A DNA stretch of 64,000 nucleotides from Microbacterium sp. MYb72 (GCF_002979415.1 NZ_PCOT01000007.1:82997-146996); one strand, 5' to 3'. Counted from the first letter of the stretch, positions 35,449-45,543 are shown. Notes: generated by a model from the sequence alone, not told the origin. Numbers and translations: made by a program.

Positions 35449-36330
35449 ATGGACCTTCAGCAACTGCGATACGCGGTCGAGATCGCGGACGCATCGAGCT
35501 TCACCCGCGCAGCCGAACGCTGCTTCGTCACGCAGTCCGCATTGAGCCATCGGATCGCCGCGCTGGAGAGCGAACTCGGTCAGCGGTTGTTCACCCGCAC
35601 GAGTCGGAGCGTCCGGGTGACCGAGGCCGGTGCGGCCTTCGTGCGGAGGGCGCGAGTAGCCCTCGCCGCCGCGGAGGGCGCGAGGGAGGATGCCGCGGCT
35701 GCCGGCGGACGAGTCATCGGGACTCTGCGTCTCGGTGTGATCCCGACCGTCGCCGCGGTGGACGTCCCCACCCTCATTTCGCGGTTCCGCGCGGCGCATC
35801 CGTCTGTTCGTGTCGAGCTCACCGTGGGCAACAGCGACTCTCTGATCGCCTCCGTCCGACACGGCGATCTCGACGTCGCCCTCCTCGGGCTTCGAGAGGA
35901 GAGCATCCCGAGCGGTGTCGCCCTGCGCACGCTGTCCAGGGAGCGGCTCGTCGCCGCGATGCCGCCGCATCATCGACTCGCCCGCCGGACGCGCGTCCGA
36001 CTCGCCGATCTCGCCGGTGAGGTGTTCGCCGACTTCCCCGCGGGCACGTCGGGGCGCGCGCAGAGCGATTCCGCATTCGCGGCCGTCGATGTCGTCAGGG
36101 ATGTGGCGTTCGAGGCCGACTCGGCAGAGCTGATCCTCGGCCTCGTTTCCGCAGGGCTGGCGATGACCCTGCTCGCTCCGGGTGTCGTCGCCCGGTCGCA
36201 GGCCGCGGTCGAGTCGGTGCCGGTCGACGACGGTCCGATCCGTGTCGAGTACGCGGCGTGGGATGAGCAGGCGCCGAGGACCGTCGCCAGGGCCTTTCTC
36301 GCCGAGCTCGAGACCGCAGATCTCGGCTGA
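35449..36330 (+). CDS. LysR family transcriptional regulator
   Basis: 293 residues. The N-terminal winged HTH (MDLQQLRYAVEIADASSFTRAAERCFVTQSALSHRI) is followed by the periplasmic-binding-like effector domain from about 90. It is divergently transcribed from the EamA transporter, with a palindrome between. The effector is unknown. Confidence 0.9.
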   Translation: MDLQQLRYAVEIADASSFTRAAERCFVTQSALSHRIAALESELGQRLFTRTSRSVRVTEAGAAFVRRARVALAAAEGAREDAAAAGGRVIGTLRLGVIPTVAAVDVPTLISRFRAAHPSVRVELTVGNSDSLIASVRHGDLDVALLGLREESIPSGVALRTLSRERLVAAMPPHHRLARRTRVRLADLAGEVFADFPAGTSGRAQSDSAFAAVDVVRDVAFEADSAELILGLVSAGLAMTLLAPGVVARSQAAVESVPVDDGPIRVEYAAWDEQAPRTVARAFLAELETADLG

Positions 36331-36337
36331 ACGCAGC

Positions 36338-36371
36338 AGGGCGGGCCCGGAGAAGACTCCGGACCCGCCCT
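36338..36371. terminator. Bidirectional terminator between lysR and glpK
   Basis: A 15-bp stem with one mismatch (36338-36352 with 36357-36371) and a 4-nt AAGA loop lies in the 60-bp convergent gap. Confidence 0.7.
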
Positions 36372-36390
36372 GTCGTTCAGCGAAGCGAGA

Positions 36391-37905
36391 TCACTTCACG
36401 TCGTCGTCGACCCAGTCCATCGACTTGGTGACGGCCTTGCGCCACAGGCGCAGCTGGCGGTCGCGCTCAGCGGCCTCCATGGACGGCTCCCAGCGCTTGT
36501 CCTCCTGCCAGTTCGCGGACAGGTCGTCGAGGCCGTTCCAGAATCCGACGGCCAGACCTGCGGCATAGGCGGCGCCGAGCGCGGTGGTCTCGGCCACGAC
36601 CGGACGGACGACCGGGACGCCGAGCACATCCGCCTGGAACTGCATGAGCGCGTCGTTGGCGACCATGCCGCCGTCGACCTTCAGCTCGGTCAGGTCGACA
36701 CCGGCGTCTGCGTTCACGGCATCCAGCACGTCACGCGTCTGGAAGGCGACAGCCTCGAGCGCTGCGCGAGCGATGTGGTTCTTGTTCGCGTAGCGGGTGA
36801 GGCCGACGATCGCACCGCGGGCGTCCGGACGCCAGTAGGGCGCGAACAGGCCGGAGAACGCGGGCACGATGTACACGCCGCCGTTGTCGTCGACCTGCTT
36901 CGCCAGCTCCTCCACCTCGGGGGCGGAGTCGATGATGCCGAGCTGGTCGCGCAGCCACTGGATCAGCGATCCCGTGACGGCGATCGAACCCTCGAGCGCG
37001 TAGTGGGTCGGTCCGTCGCCGAGCTTGTAGCCGACGGTGGTGAGCAGCCCGTTCTTCGAGTGGACGATCTCCTCGCCCGTGTTGAAGATGAGGAAGCAGC
37101 CCGTGCCGTAGGTGTTCTTGCTCTCGCCGGCGTTGAACGCGGCCTGTCCGAAGGTCGCGGCCTGCTGGTCGCCCAGGATTCCCGCGATCGGCGTCTCGCG
37201 AAGCAGCGAGGAGTCCTCTGCGGCGCCGTAGACCTCGGACGAGGAGCGGATCTCGGGCATCATCGAGCGCGGCACGCCGAACGCCTCGAGGATGTCGTCG
37301 CGCCACTCCAGCGTCTCGAGGTCCATGAACATGGTGCGAGACGCGTTCGTGACGTCGGTGGCGTGCACGCCGCCGTCGACGCCGCCGGTGAGGTTCCAGA
37401 GCACCCAGCAGTCGGTGGTGCCGAAGAGGAGGTCGCCCGCCTCGGCCTTCTCGCGAGCACCCTCGACGTTCTCGAGGATCCACGCGATCTTCGTGCCGGA
37501 GAAGTAGGTGGCCAGGGGCAGGCCGACGACGGGCTTGAAGCGCTCGACGCCGCCCTCAGCCGCGAGACGGTCGACGATGGCCTGCGTGCGCGTGTCCTGC
37601 CAGACGATCGCGTTGTACACCGGCTGACCGGTGGTCTTGTCCCAGACGACCGCGGTCTCGCGCTGGTTGGTGATGCCGACTGCGGCGATGTCGTGGCGGG
37701 TCAGGTCGGCGCGGCTCAGGGCCAGGCCGATGACCTCCTGCACGTTGCGCCAGATCTCGGCCGCGTCGTGCTCGACCCAGCCGGCCTGCGGCAGGATCTG
37801 CTCGTGCTCCTTCTGGCCCGTCGCGATGATGCTGCCCTTCTTGTCGAAGATGATCGCGCGGCTGGAGGTGGTTCCCTGGTCGATGGCGATGATGTAGTCA
37901 GCCAT
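36391..37905 (-). CDS. glpK: Glycerol kinase
   Basis: 504 residues, FGGY family. It phosphorylates glycerol entering through Glp[15 protein letters not shown] at 7-20 is the N-terminal phosphate motif; [12 protein letters not shown] and the FGGY signature [20 protein letters not shown] follow. The ATG at 37905 has AAAGGAGAA upstream. It is the last gene of glpD-glpF-glpK, 26 nt after glpF. Confidence 0.97.
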   Translation of the reverse strand: MADYIIAIDQGTTSSRAIIFDKKGSIIATGQKEHEQILPQAGWVEHDAAEIWRNVQEVIGLALSRADLTRHDIAAVGITNQRETAVVWDKTTGQPVYNAIVWQDTRTQAIVDRLAAEGGVERFKPVVGLPLATYFSGTKIAWILENVEGAREKAEAGDLLFGTTDCWVLWNLTGGVDGGVHATDVTNASRTMFMDLETLEWRDDILEAFGVPRSMMPEIRSSSEVYGAAEDSSLLRETPIAGILGDQQAATFGQAAFNAGESKNTYGTGCFLIFNTGEEIVHSKNGLLTTVGYKLGDGPTHYALEGSIAVTGSLIQWLRDQLGIIDSAPEVEELAKQVDDNGGVYIVPAFSGLFAPYWRPDARGAIVGLTRYANKNHIARAALEAVAFQTRDVLDAVNADAGVDLTELKVDGGMVANDALMQFQADVLGVPVVRPVVAETTALGAAYAAGLAVGFWNGLDDLSANWQEDKRWEPSMEAAERDRQLRLWRKAVTKSMDWVDDDVK

Positions 37906-37931
37906 GGTGTGTTCTCCTTTGAATTCAGGGG

Positions 37932-38684
37932 TCAGGCGAGGTGGAGCAGTGCCGGCGCCACGAGAGCGGCGATCACACCGCCGATGAGCGGACCGACGAC
38001 CGGGACCCACGAGTAGGACCAGTCGCTCGAGCCCTTGCCCTTGATGGGCAGGATCGCGTGAGCGATGCGCGGACCGAGGTCACGGGCGGGGTTGATGGCG
38101 TAGCCCGTGGGGCCACCGAGGGATGCGCCGATGCCGACCACGAGGAGGGCGACCGGCAGTGCCGTCAGCGGGCCGAGGCCTCCGGGCGTTCCGACCTCGA
38201 TGTCGCCGTAGTCCGCGAACGCGAAGATGACGAACACGAGCACGAACGTGCCGATGATCTCCGTGACGAGGTTCCAGCCGTACGAGCGGATCGCGGGACC
38301 GGTCGAGAACACGCCGAGCTTGTTGGCGGCCTCGGGCTCCTCGTCGAAGTGCTGCTTGTAGCCGAGCCAGACGATGATGGCGCCGATGATCGCACCGAGC
38401 AGTTCTGCGCCGGTGGCGGTGGCGAACATGGCGAAGCTGATCTTGCCGGCGACCAGGAGTCCGATGCCGACGGCGGGGTTCAGGATCGCGCCGGAGTATG
38501 CGGAGACGAGCACACCAGCGAACACCGCGAGGCCCCACCCCCAGTTGACCATGAGGAAGCCGCCGCCGTTGCCCTTGTTCTTGGCGAGCGCGACGTTCGC
38601 GACGACTCCACAACCCAGGATGATGAGCATCGCCGTGCCGACGAGCTCAGACAGGAAGTAGAGACCGAGATTCACATCAGTCAT
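37932..38684 (-). CDS. glpF: Glycerol facilitator (aquaporin family)
   Basis: 250 residues, six transmembrane helices with the two pore motifs NPAVG (in ILNPAVGIG) and NPARD (in [13 protein letters not shown]). The residues flanking the second motif (GYAINPARD) suit the glyceroporin branch. It lies between glpD and glpK. A strong hairpin precedes it at 38706-38731. Confidence 0.94.
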   Translation of the reverse strand: MTDVNLGLYFLSELVGTAMLIILGCGVVANVALAKNKGNGGGFLMVNWGWGLAVFAGVLVSAYSGAILNPAVGIGLLVAGKISFAMFATATGAELLGAIIGAIIVWLGYKQHFDEEPEAANKLGVFSTGPAIRSYGWNLVTEIIGTFVLVFVIFAFADYGDIEVGTPGGLGPLTALPVALLVVGIGASLGGPTGYAINPARDLGPRIAHAILPIKGKGSSDWSYSWVPVVGPLIGGVIAALVAPALLHLA

Positions 38685-38705
38685 GTCTTCATTGACCTTT
38701 CTTGT

Positions 38706-38731
38706 GCGGCAGGACCCCTCAGTCCTGCCGC
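38706..38731 (-). terminator. Hairpin between glpD and glpF
   Basis: A perfect 10-bp stem (38706-38715 with 38722-38731) and a 6-nt loop, about 50 nt after the glpD stop and 21 nt before the glpF ATG. No T-run follows. It may partly terminate glpD transcripts or protect the ends of separate mRNAs. Confidence 0.5.
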
Positions 38732-38779
38732 GTTATGAGGGATTTCACGTCGCAGAGGAGGGCGACGGTGGGAATCTCG

Positions 38780-40489
38780 TCAGCCGCGTGCGCGGGACGA
38801 GATGTTCAGGCCGTGTCGTTCGTTGAGGAGGAGTCGGGTCTGCTCGATCTCGGCGTCGTGGCGATCGCGATCCCAGTCCAGCAGGGGAGCGAGCGCGTCG
38901 CCGATCTCGTCGAGAACCTCTGCGCTCGCATGTCCGGTGAAGGCGATGCTCGTGCGCCGCAGGATCACGTCCTGCAGACGAGCGACGAGCTCGTTCTTCA
39001 CCATCCACTCGAGCTCGCGCGTGGAGAGGTCGCCGCCGGCGAGGGGGGCGTCTTCTCCCTGCTCGATGTAGTCCCAGACCTGAGCCGCTCGCGTGCCGTA
39101 GCGGGCGAGGAGGTGATCGGCACGGGCGCCGGCGCCGGGGAGGTTCTCCTGGATCCAGATGCGGCGCGCCTTCTCGGTGCGGGGGAAGTCGCGACCGCCG
39201 CCGATGGCGCGACCGGCGGTCGACACGGTGCGGGTGCGGCCGACCAGGCCGAGCACCACATCGGAGAGCGACTCTCCCAGGGCGCGGAACGTGGTCCACT
39301 TGCCCCCGACGAGGCTGACCAGGGGAGTGGCGCCCTTCTCGTCCACCTCGATGCGGTAGTCGCGGGACACGAAACCGGGCGCGGTGTCCTCGTGGCGGGG
39401 CAGCGGACGGATGCCGGAGAAGTTGTAGACGATCTGGTCGCGGGAGACGTCGATTTGCGGGAACACGTGATGGATGAGGTCGAAGAAGTACGTGACCTCC
39501 TCGTCCGTGCACACCGGGACCTCGCGAGGGTCGGCGTCGATGTCAGTGGTGCCGACGAGCACGCGGCCCTTGAGCGGGTAGATGAGCACGATGCGGCCGT
39601 CGGAGTGCTCGAAGAAAATCTCGCGACCGCGGGTCGCCTCGAGCAGCTCCGGGTGGTCGAGCACGATGTGCGAGCCCTTGGTGCCGCCCATGAAGCGCGT
39701 GATGTCGCCGAGCGCATCGTTCGTGAGGTCGGTCCACGGGCCGGAGGTGTTCACCACCACGTCGGAGGCGATGCTGAACTCGGTGCCGCTCTCGCGGTCG
39801 CGCAGCAGGACCTTGTCGCCGTCGCGGCCGATGGCCTCGACGTAGTTGAGCGCGATGGCTCCAGGGTGCGCAGCGCGGCCGTCCTGGAGGACGTCGAGGG
39901 CCAGACGCTCGGGGTCGTGCATCGAGGCGTCGTAGTAGGTCGCCGTGTACTTGATGTGCGGGTCGAGTGCGGGCAGCTCCGCGAGGGACTTCTTGCGCCC
40001 GAGGAAACGGTGGCGCGGCACCATGCCGCCGTCACGCGAGAACGTGTCGTAGATGGTGAGGCCGACCTTGATCAGGAACGCGCCGCGCTCCTGGGGCTTC
40101 CCGCTCTTGTGCGTCAGGAAGCGCAGGGGAGCGGAGAGGATGCCGGAGAACGTGGAGTAGATCGGGATCGTCGTCTGCAGCGGCTTCACGTAGTGCGGCG
40201 CGATCTTCAGCAGGCCGTTGCGCTCCTCCACGGATTCGCGAACGAGACGGAACTCGCCGTTCTCGAGGTAGCGGATGCCGCCGTGGATCATGTGGCTCGA
40301 CGCTGACGATGCGCCGGACGCGAAGTCCCCGCGCTCGACCAGGACCACGTCGACGCCCTGGAGCGCCAGATCGCGGAACGTCGAGATGCCGTTGATGCCT
40401 CCGCCGATGACCAGGACGCTGGTGCGTCCGGCTTCGCGGACTGCTGTGACCTCGGCGCGCTCCGCCGATGAGTGTGTCGACTCGATCAT
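38780..40489 (-). CDS. glpD: Glycerol-3-phosphate dehydrogenase, aerobic
   Basis: 569 residues. FAD-linked, membrane-associated enzyme that oxidises glycerol-3-phosphate to dihydroxyacetone phosphate and feeds electrons to quinone. The FAD motif GGGINGISTFRDLALQG is near 28-45, and SASSASSHMIHGGIRYLE follows; the C-terminal helical domain is present. The ATG at 40489 follows GAGGTCGAGG. It is divergent from a SorC-type regulator across a 14-bp palindrome. Confidence 0.96.
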   Translation of the reverse strand: MIESTHSSAERAEVTAVREAGRTSVLVIGGGINGISTFRDLALQGVDVVLVERGDFASGASSASSHMIHGGIRYLENGEFRLVRESVEERNGLLKIAPHYVKPLQTTIPIYSTFSGILSAPLRFLTHKSGKPQERGAFLIKVGLTIYDTFSRDGGMVPRHRFLGRKKSLAELPALDPHIKYTATYYDASMHDPERLALDVLQDGRAAHPGAIALNYVEAIGRDGDKVLLRDRESGTEFSIASDVVVNTSGPWTDLTNDALGDITRFMGGTKGSHIVLDHPELLEATRGREIFFEHSDGRIVLIYPLKGRVLVGTTDIDADPREVPVCTDEEVTYFFDLIHHVFPQIDVSRDQIVYNFSGIRPLPRHEDTAPGFVSRDYRIEVDEKGATPLVSLVGGKWTTFRALGESLSDVVLGLVGRTRTVSTAGRAIGGGRDFPRTEKARRIWIQENLPGAGARADHLLARYGTRAAQVWDYIEQGEDAPLAGGDLSTRELEWMVKNELVARLQDVILRRTSIAFTGHASAEVLDEIGDALAPLLDWDRDRHDAEIEQTRLLLNERHGLNISSRARG

Positions 40490-40553
40490 CCTCGACCTCT
40501 CTTCTCTGCTTGCCCCCAGCTTCGACCCGGTGGACCGGCGTGCGCAAGTCCGC

Positions 40554-40567
40554 TGCACATATGTGCA
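40554..40567. promoter_or_regulatory. 14-bp palindromic operator between glpD and the SorC-type regulator
   Basis: TGCACATATGTGCA is a perfect palindrome in the 102-bp divergent gap. A half-site-like TGCGCAAG lies 14 bp to the left, echoing TGTGCAAG at the palindrome's right edge. It is the likely binding site of the adjacent regulator. Confidence 0.6.
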
Positions 40568-40591
40568 AGGATCGGAGTCCGGGAGGTCGTG

Positions 40592-41563
40592 ATGGCACAG
40601 GCAGACGCGCATTCACGCGATTCGAAGCTGATCGCCGCGCTCACCGCGGCGCAGCTCTACTACATGCAGGACAAGACGATGGAGGTCATCGCCCAGGAGC
40701 TGGGCACCTCCAGGTCGTCCGTGTCCCGGCTGCTGAGCTTCGCGAGGGAGAGTGGACTGGTCGACATCCGCATCAACTCCCCGCTCGAACGCCTGGGCAT
40801 GCTGGAGCAGCGCATCCGCGACCGCCATCACGTCGCGGCGCACGTCGTCCCGATGCCCGAGATCGTCAGCGAGGTGGAGCGGCTGGAGCGCGTGGCCCTC
40901 ACCGCTGGGCGGCTGCTCTCGCAGTTCGTGGACTCGAACATGATCATCGGCGTCGCCTGGGGGTCGACCATCAGCGCGGTGAGTCGTGGACTGACGCAGA
41001 AGGAGACGCACAACACCACGTTCGTGCAGCTCAACGGCGCGGGCAACACCCAGACCAGCGGCGTCGAGTACTCGAGCGACATCCTGCAGAGGTTCGGGAG
41101 CGCATTCGGCGCGCAGGTGCAGCAATTCCCCGTCCCCGCCTTCTTCGACGACCCGTCCACGCGGGAGGCGATGTGGAGGGAGAGGAGCACCCGGCGCGTG
41201 CTCGATCTGCAGGCGAAGATGGACATCGCGGTCTTCAGCCTCGGCTCCCCGGCCGCGGAGGTGCCCAGCCGGGTCTACGTCGGCGGGTATCTGAGCAGGG
41301 ACGACTACCGGAGTCTTCGGGAGGATCACGCGATCGGCGACGTCGCGACGGTCTTCTTCCGTGCGGACGGGTCATGGCGCGACATCCGGGTCAACGCGAG
41401 GGCCACGGGCCCCGGACTCGATCGGCTTCGCCGCGTTCCCCGGCGAGTCTGCGTCGTCTCCGGCATCCCGAAGCTGGTCAGTCTGAGATCGGCGATCGCG
41501 GCCGACCTCGTCACCGATGTCGTCCTCGATGAGGGGCTCGCCCGCCAGCTGGTGGAGGACTGA
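40592..41563 (+). CDS. SorC/DeoR-type sugar-binding transcriptional regulator
   Basis: 323 residues. The N-terminal HTH (DKTMEVIAQELGTSRSSVSRLLSFARESGLVDI, about 25-57) is followed by the SorC sugar-phosphate-binding domain (IGVAWGSTISAVSR, and GVEYSSDIL). The start was taken at the ATG with GGGAGG upstream. Its position, divergent from glpD-glpF-glpK, suggests it controls glycerol use, perhaps sensing a triose or glycerol phosphate. In better-known actinobacteria an IclR-type regulator does this, so the assignment is inference. Confidence 0.85.
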   Translation: MAQADAHSRDSKLIAALTAAQLYYMQDKTMEVIAQELGTSRSSVSRLLSFARESGLVDIRINSPLERLGMLEQRIRDRHHVAAHVVPMPEIVSEVERLERVALTAGRLLSQFVDSNMIIGVAWGSTISAVSRGLTQKETHNTTFVQLNGAGNTQTSGVEYSSDILQRFGSAFGAQVQQFPVPAFFDDPSTREAMWRERSTRRVLDLQAKMDIAVFSLGSPAAEVPSRVYVGGYLSRDDYRSLREDHAIGDVATVFFRADGSWRDIRVNARATGPGLDRLRRVPRRVCVVSGIPKLVSLRSAIAADLVTDVVLDEGLARQLVED

Positions 41564-41565
41564 GG

Positions 41566-42720
41566 TCACTCGTGGGTCGAGGTCTCCGGCCCTGAGCGGA
41601 ACTCGCGGATCAGGTGCTGCACGACTGCCGACAGATCGCCACCCGCGGCATCAGCGACCGCCAGCTGACGCGCGTGGCTGGCGCCGTCGGCGAGGATCGT
41701 GCCGATGCTCGCGTACTCCTTCGCGCACCCCAGATCGAGCGCCACCGGTGCGAGCTGCTCGAGCGTCTCGGCGAGGTGGTCTCTGACGGGACGCTGGATG
41801 CCGTCGGCGTCGACGATCACGCGCGCATCGAGCCCGTACCGAGCCGCTCGCCACTTGTTCTCACGGTGATACCAGGCGGGGAGCTCGGGCAGAGTGCGTC
41901 CTTCGTCGAGCTCACGCGAGAAGTGCTCGACGAGGACCTGAACCAGAGACGCCACGGCGGCGAGCTCGGGAAGGGTCGACATCCCGTCGCATGCGCGCAC
42001 TTCGATGGTGCCCCAGCGCGGCGCGGGCCTGATGTCCCAGCGCACTTCGGAGGCGTCGGCCATCACGCCGGTGCGGATCATGTCGTCGAGGTACCCCTCG
42101 AACTGCGACCAGTCGTGCAGAGGCCAGGGGAGACCCGCGGTGGGGAGCTGCTGGAAGACGAGAGCCCGGTTGGAGGCGTACCCTGTGCTCTCGCCCGCCC
42201 AGAACGGGCTGGACGCGGCCAGAGCCTGGAGATGCGGGAGGAAGCCGGCGAGAGCGTTGATGATGGGGAAGACCTTGCGGTGATCTTCGACGCCCACGTG
42301 CACATGGATGCCCCAGATCATCATGTTGCGGCCCCACCACTGGGTCCGCTCGATGAGCTTGTGATAGCGGGTCTTGTCGGTGACCTGCTGCTCGTACCAC
42401 TGCGCGAACGGGTGGCTCCCCGCCGAGAGCAGCTCGATTCCCGCCGGGTCCGTCGCCGCGCGGACCGCGGCGATAGCCTTGGCGATGTCGTCCACCGCGT
42501 GCGCGACCGACGTGCCGATGCCGCTGGTCACCTCGATCGTGTTGGTGAGCAGCTCGCCGGTGACGGTGTGGCGCTCTTCGGCGCTCTCCGCTTCCAGCGC
42601 GGCGAGCAGCTCGGGTGCGCGGCCGACGAGGTCGCCGCTCACCGGATCGGCGAGCATGATCTCCCATTCCAGGCCGACGGTGGACCTGGCGGATGGAGCG
42701 AATTCGAGCTTCACGAGCAC
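41566..42720 (-). CDS. YbdK-family carboxylate-amine ligase (glutamate-cysteine ligase type 2)
   Basis: 384 residues. STVGLEWEIMLADP at the N-terminus, GIHVHVGVEDH near 135, and the C-terminal AWYHRENKWRAARYGLDA are family signatures. Members can form gamma-glutamylcysteine weakly, but actinobacteria use mycothiol, so the true substrate is uncertain. It has a GTG start at 42720; a second GTG at 42714, 6 nt after a GAGACT box, could be the real one. It converges on the regulator gene with only 2 nt between stops. Confidence 0.88.
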   Translation of the reverse strand: MLVKLEFAPSARSTVGLEWEIMLADPVSGDLVGRAPELLAALEAESAEERHTVTGELLTNTIEVTSGIGTSVAHAVDDIAKAIAAVRAATDPAGIELLSAGSHPFAQWYEQQVTDKTRYHKLIERTQWWGRNMMIWGIHVHVGVEDHRKVFPIINALAGFLPHLQALAASSPFWAGESTGYASNRALVFQQLPTAGLPWPLHDWSQFEGYLDDMIRTGVMADASEVRWDIRPAPRWGTIEVRACDGMSTLPELAAVASLVQVLVEHFSRELDEGRTLPELPAWYHRENKWRAARYGLDARVIVDADGIQRPVRDHLAETLEQLAPVALDLGCAKEYASIGTILADGASHARQLAVADAAGGDLSAVVQHLIREFRSGPETSTHE

Positions 42721-42790
42721 AGTCTCGCACGCAGCTCTGGCGACACGGCAACCCCCGTGTCGCCACGTTTCGCGCCAGGAGCCCGCATCT

Positions 42791-42807
42791 GGCAGAATAG
42801 AGGTTTG
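42791..42807 (+). promoter_or_regulatory. rpsP promoter element
   Basis: GGCAGAATAGAGGTTTG nearly matches the sequence upstream of rplS (47776-47792), 15 of 17 bases. The CAGAAT part is the probable -10. The leader to rpsP would be about 115 nt. Confidence 0.5.
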
Positions 42808-42923
42808 GACGACGTGCTCGACCCTCTATCCAGCACTCATCCACCCTTTCAGAGCTTCCGCCGGGTGTGCACCCCACTCTCCAGGCGATCGGTTCGTTTC
42901 CTTCCACACAATTCAGGAGAATC

Positions 42924-43361
42924 GTGGCTGTCAAGATTCGTCTCAAGCGCCTGGGCAAGATCCGTGCGCCCTACTACCGCATCGTCGTCGCCGACTCGCG
43001 CACCAAGCGCGACGGTCGTGTGATCGAGGAGATCGGCAAGTACCACCCCACCGAGGAGCCCTCGTTCATCGAGGTCGACTCCGAGCGTGCCCAGTACTGG
43101 CTCTCCGTCGGCGCTCAGCCGACCGAGCAGGTCACCGCCCTTCTCAAGATCACGGGCGACTGGGGCAAGTTCAAGGGCGACAAGGACGCGAAGTCCACCC
43201 TCCGGGTCGCCGAGCCCAAGGCCGCGTTCGAGATCGACGCGTCCAAGAAGTCCGTCGTGAAGCCGAAGGCGGAGAAGAAGGAGGCTCCCGCTGCGGAGGC
43301 TCCCGCCGCCGTCGAGGCCGACGCGGAGGCCGCTGAGGCCCCCGCCGCCGACGCAGAGTAA
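42924..43361 (+). CDS. rpsP: 30S ribosomal protein S16
   Basis: 145 residues from a GTG preceded by [27 protein letters not shown] is the S16 start. The body ends near 100; the rest is an Ala/Glu/Pro-rich acidic tail common in actinobacterial S16. It heads the rpsP-KH-rimM-trmD operon. Confidence 0.97.
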   Translation: MAVKIRLKRLGKIRAPYYRIVVADSRTKRDGRVIEEIGKYHPTEEPSFIEVDSERAQYWLSVGAQPTEQVTALLKITGDWGKFKGDKDAKSTLRVAEPKAAFEIDASKKSVVKPKAEKKEAPAAEAPAAVEADAEAAEAPAADAE

Positions 43362-43366
43362 TCGTC

Positions 43367-43597
43367 GTGCTCGCCGCCGCGCTCGAACACATCGTCAAGG
43401 GGATCGTCGATCACCCCGAAGATGTGCACATCACCGCATCCACCTCGCCGCGAGGCGATCTGCTCGAGGTGCGTGTGCATCCCGACGACCGTGGACGCGT
43501 GATCGGGCGCGGCGGCCGCACCGCGAAGGCACTTCGCACCCTCATCTCCGCTCTGGCGGACGGGCGTCGTGTCCGTGTCGATGTCGCGGACGACTGA
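43367..43597 (+). CDS. KH-domain RNA-binding protein (KhpA/YlqC family)
   Basis: 76 residues from a GTG 5 nt after rpsP. A single KH fold with the GxxG loop GRGG at 47-50 in RVIGRGGRTAKALR. Family members bind RNA, often with KhpB, and influence cell size and division. Its place between rpsP and rimM is conserved. Confidence 0.92.
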   Translation: MLAAALEHIVKGIVDHPEDVHITASTSPRGDLLEVRVHPDDRGRVIGRGGRTAKALRTLISALADGRRVRVDVADD

Positions 43598-43598
43598 C

Positions 43599-44192
43599 GT
43601 GGTGCAGAAGGACCGCAATCAGGGCAAGAACCAGCTTCGCGTCGGCCGCCTCGTCAAGGCCCACGGCCTGAAGGGCGCGCTCAAGCTGGAGCTGTACACC
43701 GACAATCCCGAGCGTCGATTCGTCACGGGAGCCGAGTTCACGTTGCAGGTGCCAGAGGCATCTCCGTGGCACGGCAAGACCGTCACCGTCCGCGAGTACC
43801 GCGTGATGAACGGCAACCCCGTCGTGTTCCTCGACGATGTCGAGGACCGGTCCGCCGCCGAAGGACTCGTCCGTGCGATCCTCTGGATCGACCAGGACAC
43901 GACCGAGGTCGAGGAGAACGCCTGGTTCGACCAGCAGCTCGTGGGCCTCGATGTCGTCCGCGATGACGTCGTCGTCGGGAAGGTCGCTCGCATCGAGCAC
44001 TTCCCCGCGCAGGACCTCCTGATCGTCAAGGCCGGCGACCAGGAGATCATGGTGCCGTTCGTCGAGGCCATCGTGCCGACCGTCGATGTGGCGGCGGGCA
44101 AGGTCATCGTGACCCCTCCTGCAGGCCTCTTCGAGGAGCTGCCGGATGCCGCAGGTTCGGAAGAGGACGCCGCCGCAGACGCGGCCGAGTGA
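43599..44192 (+). CDS. rimM: 16S rRNA processing protein RimM
   Basis: 197 residues from the GTG just after the KH stop. It assists maturation of the 30S head and binds S19. [20 protein letters not shown] at the N-terminus and the PRC-barrel segment ([26 protein letters not shown]) are clear. GTG 43602 or ATG 43581 inside the KH gene are alternative starts. It ends with an acidic Ala-rich tail. Confidence 0.93.
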   Translation: MVQKDRNQGKNQLRVGRLVKAHGLKGALKLELYTDNPERRFVTGAEFTLQVPEASPWHGKTVTVREYRVMNGNPVVFLDDVEDRSAAEGLVRAILWIDQDTTEVEENAWFDQQLVGLDVVRDDVVVGKVARIEHFPAQDLLIVKAGDQEIMVPFVEAIVPTVDVAAGKVIVTPPAGLFEELPDAAGSEEDAAADAAE

Positions 44193-44899
44193 TCGCAGCC
44201 GCCGTGCGCATCGACGTCCTCTCCATCTTCCCGTCGTACTTCGACGGGCTCACGCTGTCGCTGCTCGGCAAGGCGCAGGACGCGGGGATCCTCGATCTGA
44301 ACGTCCGAGACCTCCGCGACTGGACATACGACCGTCACCGCACCGTCGATGACACACCGTACGGCGGCGGCGCCGGGATGGTGATGAAGCCCGAGCCCTG
44401 GGGCGTCGCGCTCGACGAGCTCGCCACGGCATCCGAACGGCCGACGATCATCTTCCCGTCCCCGGCGGGCGAGGTCTTCACCCAGGCGACCGCGAGGGAT
44501 CTCGCGACGCGCGAGCACCTGATCTTCGGCTGCGGACGCTACGAGGGCATCGACGAGCGCGTCTTCGAGTACGCGGACACCGTCGGCGAGGTGCGCCTCA
44601 TCAGCCTCGGGGACTACGTCCTCAACGGCGGAGAGGTCGCTACGATGGCGATGATCGAGGCGATCGGTCGACTGATCCCCGGAGTGGTCGGCAACCCCGA
44701 GAGCCTCGTCGAGGAGTCCCACGAGGACGGCCTGCTCGAGTACCCCTCCTATACGAAGCCGTCCATGTGGCGCGATCGCGCTGTGCCGGACGTGCTGCTC
44801 AGCGGCAACCATGCGGCGATCGCGACCTGGCGCCGCGAGCAGCAGCTCGAGCGCACCGCTCGACGCCGACCCGACCTCCTGTCGGAGCAGGACGACTAG
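44189..44899 (+). CDS. trmD: tRNA (guanine(37)-N1)-methyltransferase
   Basis: 236 residues from a GTG overlapping the rimM stop; a GTG at 44204 would give the more usual RIDVLSIFP start. SPOUT-fold enzyme making m1G37 in tRNA. The knot motifs [13 protein letters not shown] and [11 protein letters not shown] are intact, and [12 protein letters not shown] is near 58. The TAG stop is interlocked with the convergent phosphatase stop in a shared CTAG. Confidence 0.96.
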   Translation: MIAAAVRIDVLSIFPSYFDGLTLSLLGKAQDAGILDLNVRDLRDWTYDRHRTVDDTPYGGGAGMVMKPEPWGVALDELATASERPTIIFPSPAGEVFTQATARDLATREHLIFGCGRYEGIDERVFEYADTVGEVRLISLGDYVLNGGEVATMAMIEAIGRLIPGVVGNPESLVEESHEDGLLEYPSYTKPSMWRDRAVPDVLLSGNHAAIATWRREQQLERTARRRPDLLSEQDD

Positions 44900-45489
44900 A
44901 GCATCCTCTCCGCACCGTGGTCGATCTCGAAGACCACGCCGGGCGGATGCCGGAGGCCCAGGGCAGTCGAGGAATCCAGCCCGCGCAGCTCCGCACGCAG
45001 CATCCGTCCGATCATCTCGTGACTCACGATCAGCGGTGCACCCTCAGCAGCCCACCCGCATGCCGAGAGAGCGCGACGCGCCCGCGCACGGACCTGCGCG
45101 TAGCTCTCGCCGCCGGGGAACGCCCAGCCGTAGCGGTTCTCGGCGCGCTCCTCACGGGCGGTCGGGAATGCGAGGTCTATCTCGTCCCACGTCATCCCCG
45201 CCATCTCGCCGTGGTGCAGCTCCGCGAGTTCGTCGATCTCCACGACACGCGCTCCGAGGACTTCGGCGATGATGCCCGCCGTGTGCACGGCTCTGCCGAG
45301 AGGACTGCTGCAGATCGTCGTGATGCCGACAGCGCTGACCCGCACGGCCGTGGACGCGGCCTGACGCACGCCGTCGTCGGTGAGAGGGGAGTCGAGCTGC
45401 CCTTGGAGGCGGTGCTCGAGATTCCAGATCGTCTGCCCGTGGCGCACCAGGTACACGCGGTCGGGCACGTGACGATCCTGGGGAATCAT
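44896..45489 (-). CDS. Histidine phosphatase family protein
   Basis: 197 residues. The catalytic RHG motif is in [11 protein letters not shown] (residues 13-23), and the second histidine in [10 protein letters not shown] near 155. The fold covers phosphoglycerate mutase-like phosphatases acting on varied small phosphates; the substrate is unknown. A CATATT box 6 nt before the ATG suggests a leaderless mRNA. It is divergent from a methyltransferase gene. Confidence 0.87.
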   Translation of the reverse strand: MIPQDRHVPDRVYLVRHGQTIWNLEHRLQGQLDSPLTDDGVRQAASTAVRVSAVGITTICSSPLGRAVHTAGIIAEVLGARVVEIDELAELHHGEMAGMTWDEIDLAFPTAREERAENRYGWAFPGGESYAQVRARARRALSACGWAAEGAPLIVSHEMIGRMLRAELRGLDSSTALGLRHPPGVVFEIDHGAERML

Positions 45490-45537
45490 GCACTCAATAT
45501 GGCACAGCCGTGTCGATCCGGGCGCGCCCTGCGCTGA

Positions 45538-45543
45538 TAGCGT
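45538..45543 (+). promoter_or_regulatory. -10 element (TAGCGT) of the methyltransferase gene
   Basis: TAGCGT ends 6 nt before ATG 45550. Confidence 0.55.

Noticed and set aside
41566..42720. Glutathione biosynthesis gene
   Set aside because: The YbdK family resembles glutamate-cysteine ligase, but actinobacteria use mycothiol and no glutathione synthetase is near.
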